Source: Planctomycetota bacterium (GTDB taxonomy: Bacteria > Planctomycetota > Phycisphaerae > Tepidisphaerales > Tepidisphaeraceae). Taken from it: 5,549 nucleotides of DNA. The stretch spans positions 1 to 5,549 of the forward strand of contig JAKORQ010000586.1 of NCBI GenBank assembly GCA_029777755.1, given 5' to 3'. Position 1 is the first letter of the stretch. Every line of letters begins with the position of its first letter. A program made the position numbers and the translations under genes. This document shows, piece after piece, positions 1 to 5,491 of the stretch. The notes beneath the pieces were generated by a model. It searched no databases, was not told the DNA's origin, and saw only the letters and a list, made by a program, of their open reading frames with translations.

Positions 1-1
1 C

Positions 2-1228
2 AACATGGGCGACCAGGTGCCGATCCAGAGCTCAGCATACGCCATGGCTTATCCTTTCGGCATCCTTGGCATCATCATCACGATGCTGCTGATCCGGTTC
101 GTCTACAAGATTAACCTCGACCGCGAGCAGGAGGCCATCAACCAGGCGGCGGCCGCCAATCGTGAGCCGCTGGTCAACATGAACGTGGAGATGAAAAACA
201 TCCCGGGCGGCAAGATCGCCCTGCGGAAGTTCACCACCGCTCGCGAATGCAATGTGACGATCAGCCGCATCCTGCAGAATGGCGAAGTCTCCCTCGCATT
301 GCCCACCAGCGTGATTTCCAACGGTGACGTGGTGCACGTGGTTGGCCCCAGTACCGGGGTGGAGAAGTTCCGCTCGCTGATGGGTGAGGAGTCGAACGTC
401 GATATCCGCGCCCTGAGCAGCCCGGTCACCTACCAGAAGATCATCGTCACCCGCAGCCAGTACGTGGGCAAGACAATCCCGGAACTGCAGCTTCGCGAGC
501 GATTTGGAGTAAGCGCCACCCGGCTGATCCGCGGCGACATGATGCTCAGCCCCTACTCGGGCGCGCGCGTGGCGTATGGTGACACCATCGGCGTGGTCGG
601 CGAAGAGGATGACGTGAAGGAAGTGGCGGCCGAGTTGGGCAACAGCCTAAAGGCGCTCAACCACCCGCAGATCATCCCGATCTTCGTGGCAATCTGCATC
701 GGCGTGATCGCCGGTTCGATTGCGATCCCGATGCCGGGATTGCCTGCGCCGCTGAAGCTCGGCCTGGCCGGCGGCCCGCTGGTTATCGCCATCATCCTCA
801 GCCGCCTGTCAAAGGTCGGCCCGCTGATCTACTACCTGCCGCAAAGCGCCAACCTCGCCCTGCGCGAGATCGGTATCGTGCTGTTCCTGGCGTGCGTGGG
901 GCTGGATTCGGGTGGAAACTTCGTCAAGACGCTTACCGAGGGTGATGGCCTGAAGTGGATGGCTTACGCCACCATGATCACCTTCATCCCGCTGGCACTT
1001 GTCGGCTTTTTCGCCCGGGCGTTCCTGAAGATCAACTACATGACGATCTGCGGCCTGCTCTCCGGGTCGATGACCGATCCGCCCGCCCTGGCGTTCGCTG
1101 GCCAGGTGACCGGCTCGGACGCCCCGTCGGTCGCGTACTCCACGGTCTATCCGCTGACCATGATCCTGCGAATCTTCTATGGACAGGTGATGGTGCTGGC
1201 GCTGGCTGAGGCCGCGACCGTACTGTAG
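2..1228 (+). CDS. YidE/AspT-family membrane transporter, 5'-truncated by the window edge
   Basis: This is the C-terminal part of a predicted inner-membrane transporter of the aspartate-alanine antiporter-like (AspT/YidE/YbjL) family; the substrate cannot be deduced. Numbered from the ATG at base 5, a membrane segment lies at about 12-34, followed by a charged linker. Two soluble RCK_C/TrkA_C-like domains follow at about 68-128 and 140-215, then a second membrane block at about 221-405. The block contains the family-like stretches GIVLFLACVGLDSG (290-303) and GLLSGSMTDPPALAFAG (350-366). Family members of about 550 residues consist of two such membrane blocks flanking the RCK_C pair. About 150 N-terminal residues are therefore probably upstream, and the frame stays open to base 2, so the ATG at 5 is unlikely to be the true start. 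The stop codon is followed 16 nt later by a strong terminator, so this gene ends its transcription unit. Family assignment is confident; transport role and substrate are inference. Confidence 0.88.
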   Translation, partial: NMGDQVPIQSSAYAMAYPFGILGIIITMLLIRFVYKINLDREQEAINQAAAANREPLVNMNVEMKNIPGGKIALRKFTTARECNVTISRILQNGEVSLALPTSVISNGDVVHVVGPSTGVEKFRSLMGEESNVDIRALSSPVTYQKIIVTRSQYVGKTIPELQLRERFGVSATRLIRGDMMLSPYSGARVAYGDTIGVVGEEDDVKEVAAELGNSLKALNHPQIIPIFVAICIGVIAGSIAIPMPGLPAPLKLGLAGGPLVIAIILSRLSKVGPLIYYLPQSANLALREIGIVLFLACVGLDSGGNFVKTLTEGDGLKWMAYATMITFIPLALVGFFARAFLKINYMTICGLLSGSMTDPPALAFAGQVTGSDAPSVAYSTVYPLTMILRIFYGQVMVLALAEAATVL

Positions 1229-1244
1229 CAAGCTATCCTGCCCT

Positions 1245-1294
1245 GGGGCTGATCAGCTTTGTATGCCGCGCTGGTCAGCCCCTTGTTCATTTTT
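1245..1294 (+). terminator. Intrinsic terminator after the YidE-like gene
   Basis: A 13-bp stem is formed by GGGGCTGATCAGC (1245-1257) and GCTGGTCAGCCCC (1270-1282), with one T-G wobble and a 12-nt loop. It is followed by the T-rich tail TTGTTCATTTTT. The position 16 nt after the stop codon fits termination of the transporter transcript. The tail overlaps the -35 region proposed for the next gene. Confidence 0.9.
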
Positions 1295-1320
1295 GGATTC
1301 GCGCAACCGACAGCTAGAAT
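1293..1320 (+). promoter_or_regulatory. Predicted promoter of the radical SAM gene, giving a leaderless transcript
   Basis: TTGGAT (1293-1298) and TAGAAT (1315-1320) are separated by 16 bp. The -10 matches the consensus at five of six positions; the -35 is weak (three of six). A start site about 7 nt after the -10 falls on the A of the ATG at 1327, and no Shine-Dalgarno sequence is visible before that ATG. The -10 is the better-supported half. Confidence 0.55.
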
Positions 1321-1326
1321 CCCCTG

Positions 1327-2826
1327 ATGGACATCGTCCTGCTGACATTCAACGCGCGCTACCACCACGCCTCCTTCGGCCTGCGCTACCTGAAGGCCAA
1401 CATGGCGGAACTGGAGGATAGCTGCGCGATCCTGGAGTTTGACCTGGAAGCCCGCCCGGCCGACGTGCTTGAGAAAGTGCTGGAGCAGTCGCCAAAGATC
1501 GTGGGACTTGGCGTGTATGTATGGAACGCGGCCGAGTCGCTGGCATTGGCACGCCAACTGAAGGCTCTCGCTCCAGAGATCAAGCTGGTCCTGGGCGGTC
1601 CGGAGGTCAGCTTCGAGCATGCCCGGCAGGAGATCTGCGAACTGGCAGACCACGTTGTCTGCGGCGAGGGAGACCTGGCCTTTCCACAGCTATGTCGCGA
1701 CCTGCTGGCAGGCAAGCCGAGAGAGAAGATCGTTGGCCCGCTGCTGGTCATCCATGACCTGTCATGGGTATCTCTGCCCTACCGGCTGTACGCGGATGAG
1801 GATCTTTCCCACCGCACGATCTATGTGGAAAGCTCGCGCGGCTGCCCGTTCACATGCGAATTTTGCCTGTCGTCGTTGAATATCCCCGTGCGCAGATTCC
1901 CGATCGATGACTTCCTCCGGGAGATGGAGCAGTTGATCGAGCGGGGATGTCGACAGTTCAAGTTTGTCGATCGCACCTTCAACGTCCATCCCGGACACTC
2001 CGCCGCCGTGTTGCGCTTCTTCCTCGAGCGCCTTAGCCCCGGGATGTTCGTCCATTTTGAGATCATCCCCGACCACCTGCCCGACAGCGTGTTCGAGCTG
2101 CTGGCGCAGTTTCCGCCCGGCACCCTGCAACTGGAAGTTGGCGTGCAGACATTCAATGAGGAAGTGGCCAAGCGCATAGGGCGAAAACAGCGCAACGACC
2201 GCGTCGAGGCCACTTTGCAGAAGCTGCGCACGCAGACCTGTGCGCACATTCACGCCGACCTGATCGCCGGGTTGCCGGGAGAGTCGCTGGAGAGTTTCGC
2301 GGCCGGCTTTGATCGCCTGCTGCGACTGCGCCCACACGAGATCCAACTGGGCATCCTCAAGCGGCTGCGCGGCGCTCCCATCGCGCGGCACACGCAGGCA
2401 TTCGAGATGATCTATTCTCCTGACGCGCCGTACGAGCTGCTGCGCAACAACCTTCTCGACTTCGCCACTATGCAGCACCTGAAGCGGGTCGCCAGGTACT
2501 GGGACCTCTACTACAACAGCGGCAACTTCGAGCGGACCATTCCCCTGCTGCTTGCCGGGGATTCAGCTTTCGAGCGGTTTTCTGGTTTTGCCCGTTTCAT
2601 CTACGAGCGCACGGGCAAGACGCACGCGATCTCGCTGCAGCGGCAGTTCCTGTTAGCCTACGAATGGCTCGGGCGCAGCGAGGAAGCTGGCAAGTTGCTC
2701 GCCGATGACTACGCCCGGCCAGGCCGGCGCGACCTGCCTGATTTTCTCCAGCCGTACCAGGTGCGCGCGCCTCGGCCGCAGGCTCAGGTGACCGCGCCGG
2801 CGCGGCAGCGGCGTCACCTTGCGTGA
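1327..2826 (+). CDS. B12-binding-domain radical SAM protein with DUF4080-like C-terminus
   Basis: This is a predicted cytoplasmic radical S-adenosylmethionine enzyme of 499 residues; the reaction is unknown. Residues 1-140 look like a cobalamin-binding-type Rossmann domain: the N-terminus reads LLTFNARYHHASFGLRYLKA (5-24), with LGGPEVS at 89-95. The usual DxHxxG cobalamin motif is not evident, so any B12 may bind without a protein histidine ligand, or not at all. The radical SAM core follows, with the iron-sulfur motif CPFTCEFC (C173, C177, C180) after ESSRG, and LEVGVQTFN at 269-277. Residues from about 360 to 480 match what I recall of DUF4080, found in radical SAM proteins of this type. 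The last 25 or so residues are basic and proline-rich. The ATG at 1327 is supported by the N-terminal motif and by the -10 box just upstream; there is no ribosome-binding site. The gene is probably monocistronic and converges on thrS. Domain calls are strong; substrate is unassigned. Confidence 0.9.
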   Translation: MDIVLLTFNARYHHASFGLRYLKANMAELEDSCAILEFDLEARPADVLEKVLEQSPKIVGLGVYVWNAAESLALARQLKALAPEIKLVLGGPEVSFEHARQEICELADHVVCGEGDLAFPQLCRDLLAGKPREKIVGPLLVIHDLSWVSLPYRLYADEDLSHRTIYVESSRGCPFTCEFCLSSLNIPVRRFPIDDFLREMEQLIERGCRQFKFVDRTFNVHPGHSAAVLRFFLERLSPGMFVHFEIIPDHLPDSVFELLAQFPPGTLQLEVGVQTFNEEVAKRIGRKQRNDRVEATLQKLRTQTCAHIHADLIAGLPGESLESFAAGFDRLLRLRPHEIQLGILKRLRGAPIARHTQAFEMIYSPDAPYELLRNNLLDFATMQHLKRVARYWDLYYNSGNFERTIPLLLAGDSAFERFSGFARFIYERTGKTHAISLQRQFLLAYEWLGRSEEAGKLLADDYARPGRRDLPDFLQPYQVRAPRPQAQVTAPARQRRHLA

Positions 2827-2841
2827 ATCATATCGAGCCGA

Positions 2842-4872
2842 TCAGGCTTTCCTGCCGGCGACCCAGCGGGTGGCGATCTTCTCCTTCACCGCGGCGATGA
2901 AGGCATCCAGCGAAAGGTTGCCTTTGATGGTACCCTCGACGTCCTGATACGGACGGACATTTACGCTTCGGGAGGCCGCCTCCTGCTCGCCGATCACCAC
3001 CATGAGCGGGACCTTCTGCAGCGTGTGATGACGGATCTTGGCCCCGATCTTCTCGGCGCCGGCATCCAGCTCCACGCGAATATCTGCCTTCTTGAGCGCC
3101 TCAGCCACTTCGCGGGCAAACGGCAGGCTCTTCTCCGAAATGCTCAGCACCGCAACCTGCACCGGTGCAAGCCAGAGCGGGAACGCGCCGGCGAAATGCT
3201 CGGTGAGTACGCCGATGAAGCGCTCCATCGAGCCAAACGGCGCGCGATGGATCATCACTGGCCGATGCGGCTGGTTGTCTGCGCCGATGTAGGACAGGTC
3301 AAACCGCTGCGGCAACTGGTAGTCCACCTGCACAGTGCCAAGCTGCCACTCGCGGCCGATGACGTCGCGGACGACGAAGTCGATCTTCGGCCCGTAGAAC
3401 GCCGCTTCGCCCGGCTCGAGCGAGAACGGTACTCCCAGTGTGGCAGCCGCATCCTTGCAGGCTTGCTCGGCCTTCTCCCACTGCTCCTTCTCGCCGACAT
3501 ACTTGCTGGAATCGGGATCGCGAAGGCTGACGCGCACGCGGTACTGATCCAGGCTCAAGGTGCCCAGCACAATCTTCACCAGATCAAGACATCCCTGGAT
3601 CTCCTGCGAAACCTGCTCCTCGGTACAGAAGATGTGGGCATCATCCTGGGTGAAGCCGCGCACGCGGGTCATGCCGCCCAGCTCGCCCGATTTCTCGTAG
3701 CGATACACAGTGCCAAACTCGGCCAGGCGAATCGGCAGATCGCGATAGCTTCGCTGCTCGGAGGCATAGATCCTGATATGCATCGGGCAGTTCATCGGCT
3801 TAAGCAGGTAGCCGTCAATCTCGCCCTTTTCCATCATGTTCGCCAGGTCGGCGCAGGTGCACTTCTCTTGCGCAAGCTTCTCGATGATGTCACGGTCCAC
3901 CAGCGGCGGGAACTGACTCTCGCGGTAGTACGGATAGTGACCCGATGTGCGATACAGCCCGAGCCGGCCAATGTGCGGGGTAAACACATGCTGATACCCC
4001 TGTCGGCGAAGATGCTCGGAGATGAAGTTCTGAAGTTCCTGGCGGATGATGGCGCCCTTGGGCTTCCAGAGGATCAGGCCCTGGCCCACCGCATCATCGA
4101 TGGTAAACAGCCCCAGCGCCGGGCCGAGTACGCGATGGTCGCGCTTCTCCGCTTCCGCCAGCATCTTCAGGTGCTCATCGAGCTGCTTCTTGTCGAAGAA
4201 GGCGGTGCCATAGATTCGCGTAAGCTGCTCGCGCGAAGCGTCGCCGCGCCAGTAGGCGCCGGCGATCTTCATGAGCTTGAACGCCTTGATCTTGCCGGTG
4301 TGAGGAATGTGCGGCCCGCGGCAAAGGTCAAGGAAATCCCCCTGCTCATACAGCGATACCTTGGTCTCGCCGGCCTGCACCAGCTCATCGATGATCTCAT
4401 CCTTGAAGCGCTGCGATCGCTCATGCAGGCGCTGCTTGGCCTCATCCGGCTTCACCTCGGTGCGCATGAACGGCAGCTTCTCGTTGATGATCTTCTGCAT
4501 CTCCTTCTCGACCTTGGGCAGGTCTTCATTGCGGATGCCGCCGGGAATCTCAACGTCGTAATAGAAGCCGTTCTCCACCACCGGACCGATCGTGTATTGC
4601 ACCTTCTCACCGAATATCCGGCGGAGGGCCTGGGCCATCACGTGGGCCGAGGAGTGCCGCAGTACTTCCAGGGCTTCGGGGTCCTTCTCGGTGAGGATCT
4701 CCACCTTGTGCGAACCGGTCAGGGGCGTGGCCAGGTCGACGATCTTGCCATCTACGCGGGCGACAATGGCCGCGTCCGCCAGCCGTCGGCCGATGCTCTC
4801 GGCCAACTGCATGACGGTAGAACCGTCCGCCAATTCCTTTACCGATCCATCCGGAAGTGTGATCGAAGCCAT
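2842..4872 (-). CDS. thrS: Threonyl-tRNA synthetase
   Basis: This cytoplasmic enzyme charges tRNA(Thr) with threonine using ATP. It has 676 residues, against 642 in E. coli. A TGS domain (about 1-62) is followed by the editing domain, with HSSAH (H73, H77) and LCRGPH (C184, H188). The class II core has motif 2 around VYRYEKSGELGGMTRVRG (389-406), zinc ligands C362, H413 and H542 by analogy with E. coli C334, H385 and H511, and motif 3 at GSMER (548-552). The C-terminal anticodon-binding domain covers about 570-670. An insertion of about 25 residues precedes the zinc cysteine and contains CTC (338-340). I chose the start at 4872 because MASITLPDGS is the normal TGS beginning and AGAGGAGA stands just upstream. 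The in-frame ATG at 4908 lies in the loop of the terminator hairpin and lacks such a site. No infC follows; a convergent gene does. The leader predicts attenuation by threonine supply. Confidence 0.97.
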   Translation of the reverse strand: MASITLPDGSVKELADGSTVMQLAESIGRRLADAAIVARVDGKIVDLATPLTGSHKVEILTEKDPEALEVLRHSSAHVMAQALRRIFGEKVQYTIGPVVENGFYYDVEIPGGIRNEDLPKVEKEMQKIINEKLPFMRTEVKPDEAKQRLHERSQRFKDEIIDELVQAGETKVSLYEQGDFLDLCRGPHIPHTGKIKAFKLMKIAGAYWRGDASREQLTRIYGTAFFDKKQLDEHLKMLAEAEKRDHRVLGPALGLFTIDDAVGQGLILWKPKGAIIRQELQNFISEHLRRQGYQHVFTPHIGRLGLYRTSGHYPYYRESQFPPLVDRDIIEKLAQEKCTCADLANMMEKGEIDGYLLKPMNCPMHIRIYASEQRSYRDLPIRLAEFGTVYRYEKSGELGGMTRVRGFTQDDAHIFCTEEQVSQEIQGCLDLVKIVLGTLSLDQYRVRVSLRDPDSSKYVGEKEQWEKAEQACKDAAATLGVPFSLEPGEAAFYGPKIDFVVRDVIGREWQLGTVQVDYQLPQRFDLSYIGADNQPHRPVMIHRAPFGSMERFIGVLTEHFAGAFPLWLAPVQVAVLSISEKSLPFAREVAEALKKADIRVELDAGAEKIGAKIRHHTLQKVPLMVVIGEQEAASRSVNVRPYQDVEGTIKGNLSLDAFIAAVKEKIATRWVAGRKA

Positions 4873-4874
4873 GT

Positions 4875-4882
4875 TCTCCTCT
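4875..4882 (-). promoter_or_regulatory. Ribosome-binding site that decides the thrS start
   Basis: On the minus strand AGAGGAGA (4882 to 4875) lies 2 nt before the ATG at 4872. Its core GAGG has 6 nt of spacing to the start codon. It lies a few bases downstream of the terminator T-run, so it exists only on read-through transcripts. It supports the 676-residue start over the upstream ATG at 4908. Confidence 0.8.
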
Positions 4883-4885
4883 GCC

Positions 4886-4918
4886 AATAAAAACGCCCGC
4901 CAGTTCATCGGGCGGGCG
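4886..4918 (-). terminator. Attenuator terminator (3:4) in the thrS leader
   Basis: On the minus strand CGCCCGCC (4918-4911) pairs perfectly with GGCGGGCG (4901-4894) around a 9-nt loop. Five T residues (4893-4889) and then ATT follow. It lies between the leader peptide stop and the thrS ribosome-binding site, so it would end transcription before thrS. There is no other gene immediately upstream on this strand whose end it could serve, apart from the leader peptide. Its 5' arm is shared with the antiterminator. Confidence 0.9.
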
Positions 4919-4966
4919 ACGCATTCGTCAAGAGTTCATATACCTCATGTCCAAACGGTCACCACC
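4911..4966 (-). promoter_or_regulatory. Predicted antiterminator (2:3) in the thrS leader
   Basis: On the minus strand GGTGGTGAC (4966-4958) can pair with GTCGC-C-CGCC (4920-4911), with one bulged C and two G-U wobbles. The helix continues with CGTTTG (4957-4952) to CGAATG (4927-4922, C4921 bulged). It is then capped by CATGAG (4949-4944) with CTCTTG (4934-4929), with one U-U mismatch. About 20 pairs form in all. The 3' strand includes the whole 5' arm of the terminator, so the two structures exclude each other. Pairing was found by hand and no energy was computed. Confidence 0.72.
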
Positions 4967-4985
4967 AGAGTACTCGCGTGGCCGT
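4955..4985 (-). promoter_or_regulatory. Predicted pause/protector hairpin (1:2) in the thrS leader
   Basis: On the minus strand ACGGCCAC (4985-4978) can pair with GTGG (4965-4962) and CCGT (4958-4955), leaving TGA bulged and a 12-nt loop. It begins at Thr codon 13 and covers Thr codon 15, and it uses the bases needed for the antiterminator. A ribosome stalled on the Thr codons would block it. Without translation it would free the terminator to form. It is weaker than the other two structures because of the bulge. Confidence 0.45.
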
Positions 4986-5021
4986 CGTCGTGAAGCGCGT
5001 GCTCGTCAGGACAATAAGCAT
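4959..5021 (-). CDS. Threonine-rich leader peptide of the thrS attenuator
   Basis: A 20-codon reading frame starts at the ATG at 5021 and ends in TGA at 4961-4959. The peptide is MLIVLTSTRF followed by TTTATRVLWW. Six of 20 residues are threonine (positions 6, 8, 11, 12, 13, 15), all encoded by ACG. A stop placed just before overlapping hairpins is the standard layout of amino-acid attenuators, with translation speed over the Thr codons as the sensor. The peptide itself needs no function. No Shine-Dalgarno sequence is seen; a -10-like box ends about 7 nt before the ATG, so translation may be leaderless. The closing tandem TGG codons plus TGA form the 5' strand of the antiterminator, which explains them without invoking tryptophan sensing. 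The leader ends 86 nt before thrS. Six Thr in 20, the cognate downstream gene and the terminator make coincidence unlikely, although expression is unproven. Confidence 0.82.
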   Translation of the reverse strand: MLIVLTSTRFTTTATRVLWW

Positions 5022-5028
5022 TGCGGCG

Positions 5029-5058
5029 ATTTTATACACTCGATTCCAACATTGCCAG
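5029..5058 (-). promoter_or_regulatory. Predicted thrS leader promoter
   Basis: On the minus strand CTGGCA (5058-5053) is followed by overlapping -10 candidates: TATAAA (5036-5031) with 16 bp spacing and TAAAAT (5034-5029) with 18 bp spacing. Both -10 candidates match the consensus at five of six positions; the -35 matches at four. Initiation 7-8 nt after TAAAAT falls at A5022 or A5021, that is at or one base before the leader peptide ATG. Confidence 0.6.
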
Positions 5059-5298
5059 ACTACCGGCACGTGTGAACCAGCCGCAACTTTATAGTCGACT
5101 CTTGCGGCCGACAAATAAGATCTTCGCGTCCCAGATGCCGGAAATATAGTCTTAGTGTTACCGGTGATCCCGGGCGCTTCAATTCATGGAAGCAAGCCAG
5201 ATCCAAGAACCCGTGATCATGTTGCCACCATCAATGTCGTGCAACACAGGTTTGACATGAATGTCAGCATGTAGGTGCCGGAGAGATAGCATCAGCGG
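5059..5298. other. Intergenic stretch with no recognisable gene
   Basis: This is the first part of a 470-bp stretch (5022-5491) between the thrS leader peptide and the next gene. Short frames exist, for example 25 codons from the ATG near 5187, but none has a ribosome-binding site or a recognisable product. I see no tRNA, rRNA or transposase remnant. A small palindrome at 5253-5266 is listed separately. The stretch separates two divergent transcription units, so it should hold upstream control sites for both. Confidence 0.6.
5253..5266. promoter_or_regulatory. Perfect 6-2-6 palindrome, possible operator
   Basis: TGACAT-GA-ATGTCA is a perfect 6-bp inverted repeat with a 2-bp spacer, a typical size for a dimeric repressor site. 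A perfect -35 hexamer, TTGACA (5252-5257), overlaps it on the plus strand, but no good -10 follows at normal spacing. It lies about 225 bp before the next gene's ATG. Binding is inference; such palindromes also occur by chance. Confidence 0.3.
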
Positions 5299-5381
5299 CT
5301 ACCCGGGCGAGCGGAGCCCTCGCCCGCAATGTGCGCAACACACGTCCATACTTGCGGGCAAGCGGCCCGCGCTCCCGGTAG
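5299..5381. repeat. Inverted pair of REP-like GC-rich palindromes
   Basis: Two related elements face each other and are bounded by CTACC (5299-5303) and GGTAG (5377-5381). The left one contains CGGGCGAG (5304-5311) and CTCGCCCG (5319-5326) around a 7-nt loop. The right one contains GCGGGC (5354-5359) and GCCCGC (5365-5370) around a 5-nt loop. Read from their outer ends, both run CTACC, GGG, GCG-rich core, GCCCGCAA. About 22 bp separate them. The layout resembles REP doublets (BIMEs), whose heads are often GTAG. Other copies in this genome cannot be checked here. Confidence 0.6.
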
Positions 5382-5491
5382 TTCAGGCGCGATCCTTGGC
5401 CGAGGACTCCCCTGCCTGCCGCGGTTCTGGCGGAACTACTCCACTGCGCTTCAATATTTGAGCAATCTACCGTATCGTTCCCCGCCAGCCG

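Noticed and set aside
2836..2848. Short hairpin AGCC-GATCA-GGCT between the convergent genes, as a bidirectional terminator
   Set aside because: The stem is only 4 bp, with two to three T residues after it on one strand and none on the other. It is too weak to claim.
3025..4890. Open plus-strand frame of 621 codons running through almost all of thrS
   Set aside because: It is antisense to an unmistakable thrS. The translation is low-complexity, rich in Leu, His and Arg, with no recognisable domain. Long antisense frames are common in GC-rich genes.
4870..4908. Earlier thrS start at the ATG at 4908, adding MNWRAFLLAEEN
   Set aside because: That ATG sits in the loop of the terminator hairpin, has no ribosome-binding site, and would place AGAGGAGA inside the coding region. 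The protein begins normally at MASITLPDGS.
4592..4993. Plus-strand frame of 133 codons crossing the thrS start and leader
   Set aside because: It is antisense to thrS and to the attenuator hairpins, and has no start signal or recognisable product.
4870..5021. T-box riboswitch in front of thrS
   Set aside because: No T-box consensus or specifier-loop structure is seen, and the short leader is fully explained by a Thr-rich peptide and terminator.
5088..5093. Second -10-like TATAAA on the minus strand upstream of the thrS leader
   Set aside because: No reasonable -35 lies at 15-19 bp, and it is not needed to explain the leader, though a longer transcript remains possible.
5220..5246. Inverted repeat TGTTGC ... 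GCAACA
   Set aside because: Six base pairs around a 15-nt loop with no T-run and no flanking extension is compatible with chance.
5261..5461. Plus-strand frame of 66 codons
   Set aside because: It runs through the REP-like doublet, has no ribosome-binding site, and its arginine- and proline-rich product resembles nothing known to me.
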